From positions 62,001 through 126,000 of the forward strand of contig JAJPHD010000017.1 in NCBI GenBank assembly GCA_021325455.1: a stretch of 64,000 bases of DNA. Reading direction: 5' to 3'. Below the pieces are notes generated by a model. That model was not told the DNA's origin and searched no databases. It saw nothing but the letters and a program-made list of their open reading frames with translations. Each line of letters opens with the position of its first letter. The stretch's first letter is position 1. Source of the DNA: Actinomycetota bacterium. Its GTDB lineage: Bacteria; Actinomycetota; Acidimicrobiia; Acidimicrobiales; JAJPHD01. This document shows positions 1-7,438 of this stretch, one piece after another. Both the position numbers and the translations under genes were made by a program.

Positions 1-879
1 GGGCGGGGGCGCGCCCGGCCTCGCCCGGGCCCAAGGAGGCGGGGCCGGCACCGGTGCCGGGAGGGACGGGACCGGGGCGGCCCCGGGCCGGGGGCGGTGG
101 GCGAGGAGGTGGCCAGCTCCCCTCGAGAGGGAGGCCGGGAGCTCCAGGACCCAGCCGGGGTAGAGGAGGTTGGGGTCCGTGAACCGGATCCCCCCACCCA
201 TGTCCCGCCCCCGGTTCAGGGCCCAGATCTGCTTCCAGTGCCCGCTTATGGCTTGCAGGGTGGCGCCGGGACCGAGGTGGTCGGCGGCGATGTCCCACAG
301 GCTGTCCCCCCTTCGCACGACGTAACGAGAACCTGGCGGCTTGCCCCCGTCCCCTCCCTGGCCCGGGAGTCCCGGGTGGAGGGGCGGGAGAGCCTCAGCG
401 GGCTCACCCGGCGCCGGGGCCCGGGCACCCCCCCGGTCCTCGCCGGCCGGCAGCGGTCCGGCGCCGGCCGGCGGGGCGAGCGAGCGGCTGAGGCTGGACG
501 GCGCCGGCGCAGCCAGGGCCACAGTCCTCGGCAAGGCACTCCACAGCCCCGCCACGGCCGTCGCCACCAGCCAGGCGGCAGGCGATGCCCGGTGCCGCGG
601 CTCGTAGGCCCGCCGGCTCCTGTGGGCCACCCAGGCGGACGCCGCCTCCGAGCTGGCGACCCAGGCCAACCGGGCCCACGCCGCCCAGAGCACCAGGGCC
701 AGGAGCTTGGTCCACGCCTGAGGGGAGACGTTGCCCGAGGAGATGGCCAGGTGGACCTGCTCCCAGGAGGGAAGGGCGGTGGGGAAGGGGTTGCCCACCG
801 CCACCGCCAGGCCGGCGGGGAGCCCGGCCACCACCGCCAGGAGCAGGGTGCCCGCCAGGGCCGCCTGCAGGCGCCTCAC
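1..879 (-). CDS. LysM-domain membrane protein of the Tad locus (partial, runs off left edge)
   Basis: The frame stays open from a GTG at 879, which overlaps the TGA of the preceding gene (GTGA), to base 1, giving at least 293 residues. There are about three hydrophobic segments: residues ~7-28, one around the AWTKLLALVLW region, and one around AAWLVATAVAGLW. A Pro/Ala/Gly-rich linker follows, then a LysM domain beginning YVVRRGDSLWDIAADHLG and ending near LLYPGWVLELP, then a Pro-rich stretch cut by the window edge. LysM domains bind peptidoglycan glycan. As last visible gene of the operon it could anchor the pilus apparatus to the wall. In actinobacterial tad loci such proteins often continue into a BTAD-type regulator domain; that part lies outside the window and cannot be checked here. 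Confidence 0.8.
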   Translation of the reverse strand, partial: MRRLQAALAGTLLLAVVAGLPAGLAVAVGNPFPTALPSWEQVHLAISSGNVSPQAWTKLLALVLWAAWARLAWVASSEAASAWVAHRSRRAYEPRHRASPAAWLVATAVAGLWSALPRTVALAAPAPSSLSRSLAPPAGAGPLPAGEDRGGARAPAPGEPAEALPPLHPGLPGQGGDGGKPPGSRYVVRRGDSLWDIAADHLGPGATLQAISGHWKQIWALNRGRDMGGGIRFTDPNLLYPGWVLELPASLSRGAGHLLAHRPRPGAAPVPSLPAPVPAPPPWARARPGAPPP

Positions 880-1244
880 GGGGTCACCGGCTGGTCGACG
901 GCCCGGGCCGAGGCGTGGGCGGAGATGGTCACCTGCCTGATTCCGACGACCGACAGGAGGGTGGTGGGCATGGGGAAGGGGTCGATGGTGACGAGCACCT
1001 CGTTGCCCCTAACCGTCGCCGTCCCTGGGTGTCCCCCTCGCGCCATCCACGCCTCGGCGGCGGCGACCGCCTCCCCGGAGGGGGCGAGCGTGCCCCGGCG
1101 AGGGCCGGCGCCAAGGGTGGCGGCCCCCACCCGGGCGGCCTGCTCCGCCTCGTTGAGAGCCGAGATGTGGGCGGACTCCGCCCTGGCCCCGTCCACCACC
1201 AGGCCGGCCACGGTCAGCAGGGCCAGCACCATCACCACCGCCAT
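876..1244 (-). CDS. TadG/TadE-like pilus-assembly minor pilin
   Basis: A 122-residue protein with an N-terminal hydrophobic segment (MAVVMVLALLTVAGLVVDG) followed by a helical, Ala-rich region (SAHISALNEAEQAARVGAATL), the usual layout of TadE/TadG-type pseudopilins exported by the Tad system. A strong GGAGGG ribosome-binding site lies about 12 bases before the ATG at 1244. The codons before this ATG are in the same frame as the preceding TadE-like gene and read on from its TAG stop without another stop, so the real start may lie a few codons upstream at a non-standard codon. Its TGA overlaps the GTG of the LysM gene. Confidence 0.7.
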   Translation of the reverse strand: MAVVMVLALLTVAGLVVDGARAESAHISALNEAEQAARVGAATLGAGPRRGTLAPSGEAVAAAEAWMARGGHPGTATVRGNEVLVTIDPFPMPTTLLSVVGIRQVTISAHASARAVDQPVTP

Positions 1245-1262
1245 TCCGGTCAGGATTCCCTC

Positions 1263-1730
1263 CTAGGTCGGGTTGCGATAGGGGTCGACGGGGCCGGCGC
1301 CGGTGCCGGCCAGGACCACAGAGCCCGGCAGCCCGGGCACTGCGGCCGATGAGAGGGAGACCGTGCAGGCGACGCGGGCCCACACCTCGCCTCCGGGGCG
1401 GAACGAGCTCAGGTCCAGGTGGACCACGGTCGTGGTGCAGGTGACGCCCCCGGCCGCCAGGTCCTGGCGGGCGGCCGCGGAGGCCGCCGACTGGGCTGCC
1501 GATGCAGTGGGCGCCACCACCGCAGCGGAGACGGCCGCTCCCGCCGCATCCTCCACCCGGGAACGGGCCAGGCCCAGGCGGGCCATGGCGAGGATCAGCC
1601 CGGCCACGACGAGGAGGAGGGGAGCCAGCATCACCAGCTCGGCCTCGGCGGCCCCCGACTCCGCCTCGCGCCCGGGTCTGCGCCTCCCGAGCCCGTGCCG
1701 GGCCTCGGACCTAAGCATCGCCTTGTTCAT
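1263..1730 (-). CDS. TadE-like minor pilin
   Basis: A 155-residue protein. After a charged leader (MNKAMLRSEARHGLGRR) comes the motif EAELVMLAPLLLVVAGLILAM, a TadE-type signal/anchor helix with a Glu just before the hydrophobic stretch, as in type IV pilin-like substrates. An Ala-rich helix follows, then a short beta-rich C-terminal part with two Cys (CTTTV and ARVACTV) that could form a disulfide outside the cell. The ATG at 1730 overlaps the TGA of the upstream gene (ATGA). It ends with TAG at 1263-1265. Part of the minus-strand Tad operon. Confidence 0.72.
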   Translation of the reverse strand: MNKAMLRSEARHGLGRRRPGREAESGAAEAELVMLAPLLLVVAGLILAMARLGLARSRVEDAAGAAVSAAVVAPTASAAQSAASAAARQDLAAGGVTCTTTVVHLDLSSFRPGGEVWARVACTVSLSSAAVPGLPGSVVLAGTGAGPVDPYRNPT

Positions 1731-2131
1731 CCGCTGTCCCTGAACCGCTGGGCAGGCCCCGTGCTGGAGGCCGAGACATGCAGGGGCAGCCCGGGCAGGA
1801 CCGGTGCGACCCGCCCGGAGACGGCCACCGTCACCGACCCCCCCGGCCCCTGGGTGACCCGGACGATGGGCTGCTCCAGGGCCGACCCAAGGCCGGCCAG
1901 CACCCGGTCCGCCGCCGCCCGGCCGGCACCAGGCCCTCCCCCGAAGGCCCGGGCGGCCTGCCCTCCTTCGGCCGCCGCCAGCTGGGCGGCATGCGCAGCC
2001 AGGCCCCACAGGGCGAGCTGCAGCGCCAGCCACACCAGCAGCAAGAAGGCGGGGAGCACCACCACGACGGCGGCCAGGCCCTCCTCGCCTCGTCGCCGGC
2101 AGGCGGCGTGCCTCGCCCGGCTGGAGGCCAT
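1727..2131 (-). CDS. TadE/TadG-like minor pilin
   Basis: A 134-residue protein with a basic leader (MASSRARHAACRRR), then GEEGLAAVVVVLPAFLLLVWLAL, a prepilin-like processing region and membrane helix, then an Ala-rich helical region and a beta-rich tail. This is the third of three small TadE/G-like proteins encoded in a row. The start ATG at 2131 shares one base with the stop of the pilin gene upstream (TGATG), and its own stop overlaps the next gene by four bases, so translation is likely coupled. Family assignment rests on layout and context, not on a diagnostic motif. Confidence 0.7.
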   Translation of the reverse strand: MASSRARHAACRRRGEEGLAAVVVVLPAFLLLVWLALQLALWGLAAHAAQLAAAEGGQAARAFGGGPGAGRAAADRVLAGLGSALEQPIVRVTQGPGGSVTVAVSGRVAPVLPGLPLHVSASSTGPAQRFRDSG

Positions 2132-2343
2132 CAGCCCCCTGCGCCGCTGATGGAGTTGGCTATCTGGTGGGCGTGGGTGATCACGGCCGCCACGATTATC
2201 CCGACCACGGCGATGGCTCCGGCGATTATGAGCCCGCGGATGACCGTCTGCTCACCGATGCCGCCCCCCTCGTCCTCGGCGAGTGCCCGCAACCGGGACA
2301 CCAGCAGGGCGAGCGACACCTGCAGTCGTTGCATCTGGCCCAT
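2131..2343 (-). CDS. Flp-like pilin
   Basis: A 70-residue protein. Its C-terminal half holds GEQTVIRGLIIAGAIAVVGIIVAAV, a hydrophobic helix preceded by a Gly-Glu, resembling the processed region of Flp/Fap pilins. These are the main structural subunits of Tad pili. The N-terminal leader (MGQMQRLQVSLALLVSRLRALAEDEGG) is longer than in classic Flp pilins. It sits between tadC and the tadE-like genes, where actinobacterial loci encode the pilin. The 42-base gap to tadC upstream is the largest gap inside the operon and holds an AGGAG-type ribosome-binding site (ggaaaggagaag on the minus strand), fitting higher expression of a pilin. Confidence 0.7.
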   Translation of the reverse strand: MGQMQRLQVSLALLVSRLRALAEDEGGGIGEQTVIRGLIIAGAIAVVGIIVAAVITHAHQIANSISGAGG

Positions 2344-2385
2344 CGGATCTTCTCCTTTCCGGGTTGCGGATGTGGTAGCTGAGGC

Positions 2386-3267
2386 TCAACCCCCTCCCAG
2401 GGCGCTCAGGACCTGGGTCAGGGCCGGGTAGAGGATGAACAGCATGAAGCCGGCGGCGAGCAGGATGGCGGGTAGGAACAGCCGCTCGGTGAGGGCATTG
2501 GCCTTGCCCTCGTTGTCGCTGAGGGCCCGGGTGCGCAACGAACCGGCGGCGGCGGCCAACGAGGCCCGGACGCGGGCGCCCTCGGTTCCGGCCAGGGACA
2601 GGCTGGCTGCCACCCGGGCCAGGTCCTCCACCCCCACCTCCGCCCCCAGCGCCCGCAGGCCCTCCCACGGCCCGATGCCCGCCCCCCGGCCGGCAGCCAG
2701 CGCCCCCGCTATCCGCCTCAGGGCCCAGTCGTCGCCCAGCTCGCAGGCGGCGGCCATCGCCCCCTCCACGCCGGCGCCAGCCGCCTGGCCCAGCGTCACC
2801 AGCTCCAGCCAGGTCACGAAGACCTGCCGGAAGTGCTCCCGGGCCCGTCCCGCCCGGGAATGGGCGTCCTGGACCGGCAGGACCACCCCGAGGACCCCCA
2901 GGAGGACCACGGTCCCGGCGGCCATGCTCGGGGGAAGCCGGAGGCCGAGCAGGGCCAGGCCCCCCGCGCCCAGGGCACCGATCGCCGCGAGGGTCAGCGA
3001 CCCCAGCACCACCTGGGTCCCCCAGGACCCCAGGTCCCGCCCGGCGATGGCCAGGTCGGCTCGCAGCCACCCCGGCACCATCCCCCACTGGTCCAGCTGC
3101 GTGGTGAGGGCTCTGGCCCCTGCGAGGCGGTGCCCGCGGCCTCGGTGACCGGGGCCTTCGAGGCGGGCCAGCTCGATGCCAAGGGGCCTTGGCAGCGGGC
3201 GAAGCAGCGTCCATGCGGCGGCCAGCCCCGTGCCCACCAGGGCCCCGCAAAGGGCGAGGGAGATCAT
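2386..3267 (-). CDS. tadC: TadC-like inner-membrane platform protein
   Basis: A 293-residue protein of the T2SS F-domain type. It has an N-terminal membrane helix (ISLALCGALVGTGLAAAW), two more in the middle (GTQVVLGSLTLAAIGALGAGGLALLG and AAGTVVLLGVLGVVLP), a cytoplasmic helical domain with the typical FVTWLELVTLGQAAGAGVEGAM, and a C-terminal helix (FLPAILLAAGFMLFILYPAL). TadB and TadC form the membrane platform on which the TadA ATPase acts. The ATG at 3267 overlaps the TGA of tadB (ATGA), which selects this start over an upstream one. Confidence 0.85.
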   Translation of the reverse strand: MISLALCGALVGTGLAAAWTLLRPLPRPLGIELARLEGPGHRGRGHRLAGARALTTQLDQWGMVPGWLRADLAIAGRDLGSWGTQVVLGSLTLAAIGALGAGGLALLGLRLPPSMAAGTVVLLGVLGVVLPVQDAHSRAGRAREHFRQVFVTWLELVTLGQAAGAGVEGAMAAACELGDDWALRRIAGALAAGRGAGIGPWEGLRALGAEVGVEDLARVAASLSLAGTEGARVRASLAAAAGSLRTRALSDNEGKANALTERLFLPAILLAAGFMLFILYPALTQVLSALGGG

Positions 3268-4091
3268 CCCTCGCTCCCCCGGAGGAAGCGCTCGGGCCGT
3301 CGGGGCCTGACCATCGAGGCCATGAGCCACAGTCCGGCGGCGAAGACGGCCCCCACGACCAGGAGGACGGCCTGGCCGGCGACGGTCCCGTAGGGCTGCA
3401 GGAAGCGGTGGGCAGCCAGGGCTGCCATCACCACGAAGCCGATCGACACCCCCGCCACCGTCCTGGTGGCGGACCAGGCCCGGGCCCGGCTGGCCTCCAC
3501 CCGCTGGCGCATGGCCACCTCCTCCCTGGTGGAGCGGGCCAGCTCGGAGAGGACCTCCCCCAGCTGGCCGGCCCGGGCCTCGGCCGCCAGCACGAGGGCC
3601 GCCACCACCGCGTCGGCTGCGGGGTCGTCCAGCTCGTCGGCCAGCTGGCGGAGGGCCGTCGCCAGCGGCACCCGCCCCGCCAGGCGCCCCGCCAGGCGGT
3701 CCAGCTCGGCCCCCATCCCGGCCGGGGCCACCTCGGCGCTGGCCATGATGGCCTGCACCAGGCCGGCTGCTCCGGCCATGGTGTCACGCAGCATCTCGGT
3801 CCAGGCCGCCAAGGCCTCCAGCCGCCCTATGACGTCACGGGCCTGCCTGCCGCCGCCAAGAAGCACCGGCAGCCCGAGCACCGCCCCCGCGGCGAGCACC
3901 CCGGCCATGGGCCATGTCGTGGCCAGGCCGGCGGCCAGGCCCACCGCCAGTGCGGCGACGGCCCGTCGGGCTGGCACGGGTGAGCCCGAGGCCCGAGGCA
4001 GGCGGGGCTGGGGAGGGCCAGGCACCAGGGCTCCCAAGGCGGCAGCGAGGGACGCCCCGACCAGGGCACCCAGCGCTGCTCCCACCAGCAT
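3264..4091 (-). CDS. tadB: TadB-like inner-membrane platform protein
   Basis: A 275-residue T2SS F-domain protein. It has an N-terminal pair of hydrophobic segments (MLVGAALGALVGASLAAALG and AVAALAVGLAAGLATTWPMAGVLAAG), a helical cytoplasmic domain with LEALAAWTEMLRDTMAGAAGL, and a C-terminal membrane segment pair. TadB partners TadC as platform of the Tad pilus machine. The ATG at 4091 sits in a TGATG overlap with the tadA stop; a GTG one codon earlier is possible. Confidence 0.85.
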   Translation of the reverse strand: MLVGAALGALVGASLAAALGALVPGPPQPRLPRASGSPVPARRAVAALAVGLAAGLATTWPMAGVLAAGAVLGLPVLLGGGRQARDVIGRLEALAAWTEMLRDTMAGAAGLVQAIMASAEVAPAGMGAELDRLAGRLAGRVPLATALRQLADELDDPAADAVVAALVLAAEARAGQLGEVLSELARSTREEVAMRQRVEASRARAWSATRTVAGVSIGFVVMAALAAHRFLQPYGTVAGQAVLLVVGAVFAAGLWLMASMVRPRRPERFLRGSEG

Positions 4092-5419
4092 CACCAGCGC
4101 CTCCCTCCCCGCACGGCGGCGGGGGCCTCGTAGCCCACGGACCCGAGCTGAGCCAGGCGGCGATCGGAGAGGGGGACGCCGGGCATGGCCCTGCCATCGG
4201 GGCCGGGACGCCAGACCTCGTTGGAATGGACCATGCGGCCGTCGGCGTCCATGACCTCGCGCACGGAAGAGACGAAGCGCTCCGTGCGGGGGCCCGCCGG
4301 TTCGCACCGCCGGGTGCGGAGCTGGACGTGCACCACGAAGTCAAGTGCCTGGGCGGCGGCCATGGCCGTGGCTTCGGGGCTCAGGCGCTCGGGAGCCTGG
4401 ATGGCGTAGGTGGCCAGTCGGGAGAACACCGCCTCGGACGAGTCGGCGTGGATGGTGACGAGGGAGCCCCGGCTGCCCTGGGAGAGGACATTGAGGAGGT
4501 CCACCACCTCGGGCCCCATGGCCTCGCCCAGGATCACCCGGTCCGGCGTCATGCGCCGGGTCCGGCTCACCAGGCTGGCCACGGTCACTTCGCCCACCCC
4601 CTCCACGTTGGGCGGCCGGGCTTCCAGGGCCACGCAGTCAGGGTGGCGGTCTGCCTGCTTGTCGAGGCCCAGCTCGAAGGCGGTCTCGATCGTGACGATG
4701 CGCTCCTCGGGGGGGATGGCCGCCGCCATGGCGCGAAGGAGCGTGGTCTTGCCGGCGTTTGTCTCCCCGGAGATGGCGACGTTCTGCCTGCTCTTGACCA
4801 GGGCGGCCAGGAAGGCCCCCAGGTCCTCGGACACCATGCCGAGCGCCCCCAGGTCCTCGAGGGTCCGGTCCGGGTGGCGGTGGCGGCGGATAGAGACGCT
4901 GGGCCGCTCGCACACCGCCATCACGGCCGAGAGCCGGCTCCCGTCGGGCAGGCGCAGGTCGAGCTGGGGGGACGCCAGGTCGAAGCGGCGCTCGTGCTGG
5001 CCCAGCCGGGCGGCGGCGGCACGGATCAGCTCCACCAGCTGCTCGTCCGAGTCGGCCACCGGGGCGGCTCGCTCCTTGGTGCCGTCGGCGTGGGTGACCC
5101 AGACCACATCGCAGCCATTGACGTTGATGTTCTCCACGGAGGGGTCGTCCACGAGGACCTGGAGCCGGCCCAGCCCCCACAGGTGGGCCGCCACCTGGGC
5201 CGCCACCTCGTCCTCCTCCTCGGGGCTGAGGAGGAGATGGCCGCCCCGCGCCGACCGTCTGGCCTCCTCGGCCAGCGCCCGGCGCACCAGGGAGGCGCCG
5301 TAGGCACGGCGGTCCTCCTCGTCCAGCCCCGCCTCGGCCGCCTCGGCCAGCCCGGCCGCCACCACCCCTGTCACCCTGCCCACCAGGGCCGGGTCGACCA
5401 GCGGACGGGGGATCACCAC
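4091..5419 (-). CDS. tadA: Tad pilus secretion ATPase TadA/CpaF
   Basis: A 442-residue hexameric secretion ATPase of the VirB11/GspE family that powers pilus assembly. Visible motifs: Walker A GETNAGKTT at ~218-226, Asp box IVTIET at ~241-246, Walker B RVILGE at ~294-299, and His box GSLVTIHADS at ~318-327. The N-terminal part (VDDPSVENINVNG at ~90-102) matches the CpaF signature region. The start is set at the GTG-GTG pair at 5419, overlapping the stop of the cpaE-like gene; the longer open frame upstream is just an antisense extension. Confidence 0.93.
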   Translation of the reverse strand: MVIPRPLVDPALVGRVTGVVAAGLAEAAEAGLDEEDRRAYGASLVRRALAEEARRSARGGHLLLSPEEEDEVAAQVAAHLWGLGRLQVLVDDPSVENINVNGCDVVWVTHADGTKERAAPVADSDEQLVELIRAAAARLGQHERRFDLASPQLDLRLPDGSRLSAVMAVCERPSVSIRRHRHPDRTLEDLGALGMVSEDLGAFLAALVKSRQNVAISGETNAGKTTLLRAMAAAIPPEERIVTIETAFELGLDKQADRHPDCVALEARPPNVEGVGEVTVASLVSRTRRMTPDRVILGEAMGPEVVDLLNVLSQGSRGSLVTIHADSSEAVFSRLATYAIQAPERLSPEATAMAAAQALDFVVHVQLRTRRCEPAGPRTERFVSSVREVMDADGRMVHSNEVWRPGPDGRAMPGVPLSDRRLAQLGSVGYEAPAAVRGGRRW

Positions 5420-6210
5420 TCGGCCTCCCCGGACAGCAGAGGGGCGCCCTCGGTGGCCCGGGCGTCCCCCGGCAAGGGGCCGTCTTCCCCAGAGCCCCCC
5501 AGCGCCATGAGCGAGAGGGCCCGGGACAGCCGCTCGGCCCCCCGGCGGAGGGCACGGGCTCCAGGGGACCACTGGCCGGCGAGTGCCGCCTCGGCGGCCT
5601 GGCGATCGCAGGGCAGGGCTCCCAGGAGCTCCAGGCCGACGGCGGTGGCCACCTCGCTCGGGTGATAGGGAGCCGAGCCCACCATCACCAGCACGGGGCG
5701 GGGGCCCGCCGGCCAGGAGCGGGCCAGGGCCCGGGCGTGGCTGGTCGATGCCAGGTCGGCTCGGCAGACGAGCACGGACACGGTGGCCAGGGCCGCCACC
5801 TCCTCGAAGGGTGGTTCGCCCGCCGAGGCTCGGCCGGCGTCCACGATGACGGTGTCAGGCACCGCCGCCAGCAGGGTGACCAGCGCCGCCCAGGCCGGGC
5901 GGAGCGAGCGTCCTCCTGCCGACCCCACCGGGCCCACCACCACTCCGGCTCCGGTTCCCCCTGACCTCCTTCCTCCGGTCAGGGCCTGGGCGTGGTCCCA
6001 GACCCGTCCGGGCTCCAGGCCGGAGCGGGCCCCGATGGCGAGCGAGAGGAGGTTGGGCTCCCCCGCCAGGCCCAGCCGGGCGCCCAGGTCTCCCCCGGCC
6101 GGATCGGCCTCCACCACCAGAGCCGGCCCCGGCCAGGCCCTGGCCAGGAGGACCGCCAGGGTGGAGACCCCGGGCGAGCCCTTGGCGGAGGCCAGGAGGA
6201 CCAGGGCCAT
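5413..6210 (-). CDS. CpaE-like ParA/MinD-family protein of the Tad locus
   Basis: A 265-residue P-loop protein of the ParA/MinD type, as found next to cpaF in tad loci, where CpaE proteins position or regulate pilus assembly. The nucleotide-binding loop is SAKGSPGVSTLAV near residue 8. The first (signature) Lys is present but the Lys normally just before Ser/Thr is Val, so canonical ATP hydrolysis is doubtful. The central strand DTVIVDAGRAS corresponds to the switch region. Start ATG 6210 overlaps the cpaB stop. Confidence 0.75.
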   Translation of the reverse strand: MALVLLASAKGSPGVSTLAVLLARAWPGPALVVEADPAGGDLGARLGLAGEPNLLSLAIGARSGLEPGRVWDHAQALTGGRRSGGTGAGVVVGPVGSAGGRSLRPAWAALVTLLAAVPDTVIVDAGRASAGEPPFEEVAALATVSVLVCRADLASTSHARALARSWPAGPRPVLVMVGSAPYHPSEVATAVGLELLGALPCDRQAAEAALAGQWSPGARALRRGAERLSRALSLMALGGSGEDGPLPGDARATEGAPLLSGEAEW

Positions 6211-6917
6211 CAGTGCCCCTGGTGCTCCTGCGGGAGCAGGACGAGGGCCACCCGCCCAGCCGAGGAGGCCGTGGCCGCCGCAGGGGCCGCCTGCCGGGAG
6301 ACGGCTAGAACCACCTCGATGTCGCCGGAGGAGCTGGACACGGCCGGAGGCCCGGTCAGGATGCCGGTGGTGAGGACCTGGCCCCCGGGGAGGCCCAGCA
6401 CCCCCCTCACCTGCTCCTGGCCGCCGGTGAGCACCACCTCCACCCGGTCCCCGGCCACCAGGGCCCCCAGAGGCAGCTCGCCACTGCGCAACGAGAAGCC
6501 CACCTCAGCCTGGCGACTGGAGAGCAGGGGCCCGCGGGCGAGGGCGCCGTCCGTGAGCAGCTCGCCGGGAACCAGGCCCACACCGGCCCGGCGTCCGGTC
6601 ACCTGGGCCTCCCTGTCAGCGGGGACCGGGCTCAGGCTGGCGGACCGGGTGATCCTGGTGACCACCAGATCGCTGGCCTGGATCGGCTGGCCGGCCTCGA
6701 CCCTACGGCGAACGGCGAGGACCGGCACCTTGTGGCCGGCAGCCTGGTAGGCAAGAGCCCCGGCCAGGGCGAAGGCCGCTACCAAGGCCAGGGACAGGGC
6801 GGCGCGAAGCGGCCGCCGGCGCCATGGTTGGGCCGGACCGGGCAGGGGCGCCGTGGCGCCCCGGCGCCCTTCGCCGTCGGGACGGGCGAGAGTGGCCAGC
6901 CTCCTGTCAGCCGCCAC
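6210..6917 (-). CDS. cpaB: CpaB/RcpC-like SAF-domain pilus protein
   Basis: A 235-residue protein: a basic N-terminus, one membrane helix (LRAALSLALVAAFALAGALAYQAAG at ~38-62), then a SAF domain (VLAVRRRVEAGQPIQASDLVVTRI) and an RcpC/CpaB-type periplasmic region (GELPLGALVAGDRVEVVLTG). CpaB proteins work on the outer side of the membrane in Tad pilus biogenesis. The GTG at 6917 is preceded by GGAGGTGA, which lies inside a hairpin (see 6919-6938). First gene of the minus-strand tad operon. Confidence 0.82.
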   Translation of the reverse strand: MAADRRLATLARPDGEGRRGATAPLPGPAQPWRRRPLRAALSLALVAAFALAGALAYQAAGHKVPVLAVRRRVEAGQPIQASDLVVTRITRSASLSPVPADREAQVTGRRAGVGLVPGELLTDGALARGPLLSSRQAEVGFSLRSGELPLGALVAGDRVEVVLTGGQEQVRGVLGLPGGQVLTTGILTGPPAVSSSSGDIEVVLAVSRQAAPAAATASSAGRVALVLLPQEHQGH

Positions 6918-6918
6918 C

Positions 6919-6938
6919 GGTCACCTCCAAGGGTGACC
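6919..6938 (-). promoter_or_regulatory. Hairpin covering the ribosome-binding site of the tad operon
   Basis: On the minus strand the perfect 7-base arms GGTCACC and GGTGACC flank the loop CTTGGA. The Shine-Dalgarno sequence GGAGGTGA uses the loop's last bases and the 3' arm, and the GTG start follows two bases after the stem. In the mRNA this would hide the ribosome-binding site of the first tad gene. The structure is seen; the control role is inferred. Confidence 0.5.
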
Positions 6939-6941
6939 GGT

Positions 6942-7438
6942 CCCCACCAGCAGCAGTCACTCCTCCCCCTTCGGTTCTCCCCGCAACCTTCGCCGCACAA
7001 TAGCCACGGATGACCGGGCGCGCACCGGACTGACGGCGCGCCACTCATGACCCAATGGTGCAGCACGAGGGCCCCCGGGAAGTCCTGCCTGGGGGTCGAA
7101 GACAGCCTGCCCGCCGCAGCTCGCCTGTGCGAGGCCACCTGCGGCCGCACCGAGGCTCCCTCCGGAGGCCCGGGGCGGTCCCAGGTTAATCCCCGCCCGT
7201 CTCGTCCCGCCAGGCGGGAGATGGTGGCCAAAGGCCCAAGGGTCCCCCCGGTCGCCCTCATATGACCGGGTCAGGGGCAAAAGACCGTCATATGACCAGG
7301 TCAGGCGGGAAAGGAGAGGAGCCGGTCAAACCTTGTCGCTGACGCCCTGGCAGTGACGATCCCCGTGACGCCAGCCGAGGAACCTGCCCGTGCGGTGCTC
7401 CAGAGGAGGACGCCGGCGAGGGACGAGGAGGTGTCGAG
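6942..7438. other. Intergenic control region between the tad operon and the next gene
   Basis: About 500 bases without a convincing gene. On the minus strand a -10-like TATTGT (6997-7002) could start tad transcription about 75 bases before cpaB. The right half holds the duplicated palindrome at 7258-7305. Short open frames here are Arg/Pro/Gly-rich shadows with no recognisable feature. Confidence 0.4.
7258..7305. repeat. Two direct copies of a palindromic operator-like site
   Basis: The 18-base unit TCATATGACCnGGTCAGG occurs at 7258-7275 and 7288-7305, identical except for one base and exactly 30 bases apart. Each contains the perfect inverted repeat TGACC-n-GGTCA (7263-7273 and 7293-7303). 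Thirty bases is close to three helical turns, so two dimers of a regulator would sit on the same DNA face. Probably a tandem operator for the divergent tad operon and/or the gene at 7439. Confidence 0.6.

Noticed and set aside
7258-7305. Start of a CRISPR array or transposon end
   Set aside because: Only two copies, each a short palindrome, and no cas gene or transposase nearby; an operator pair is simpler.
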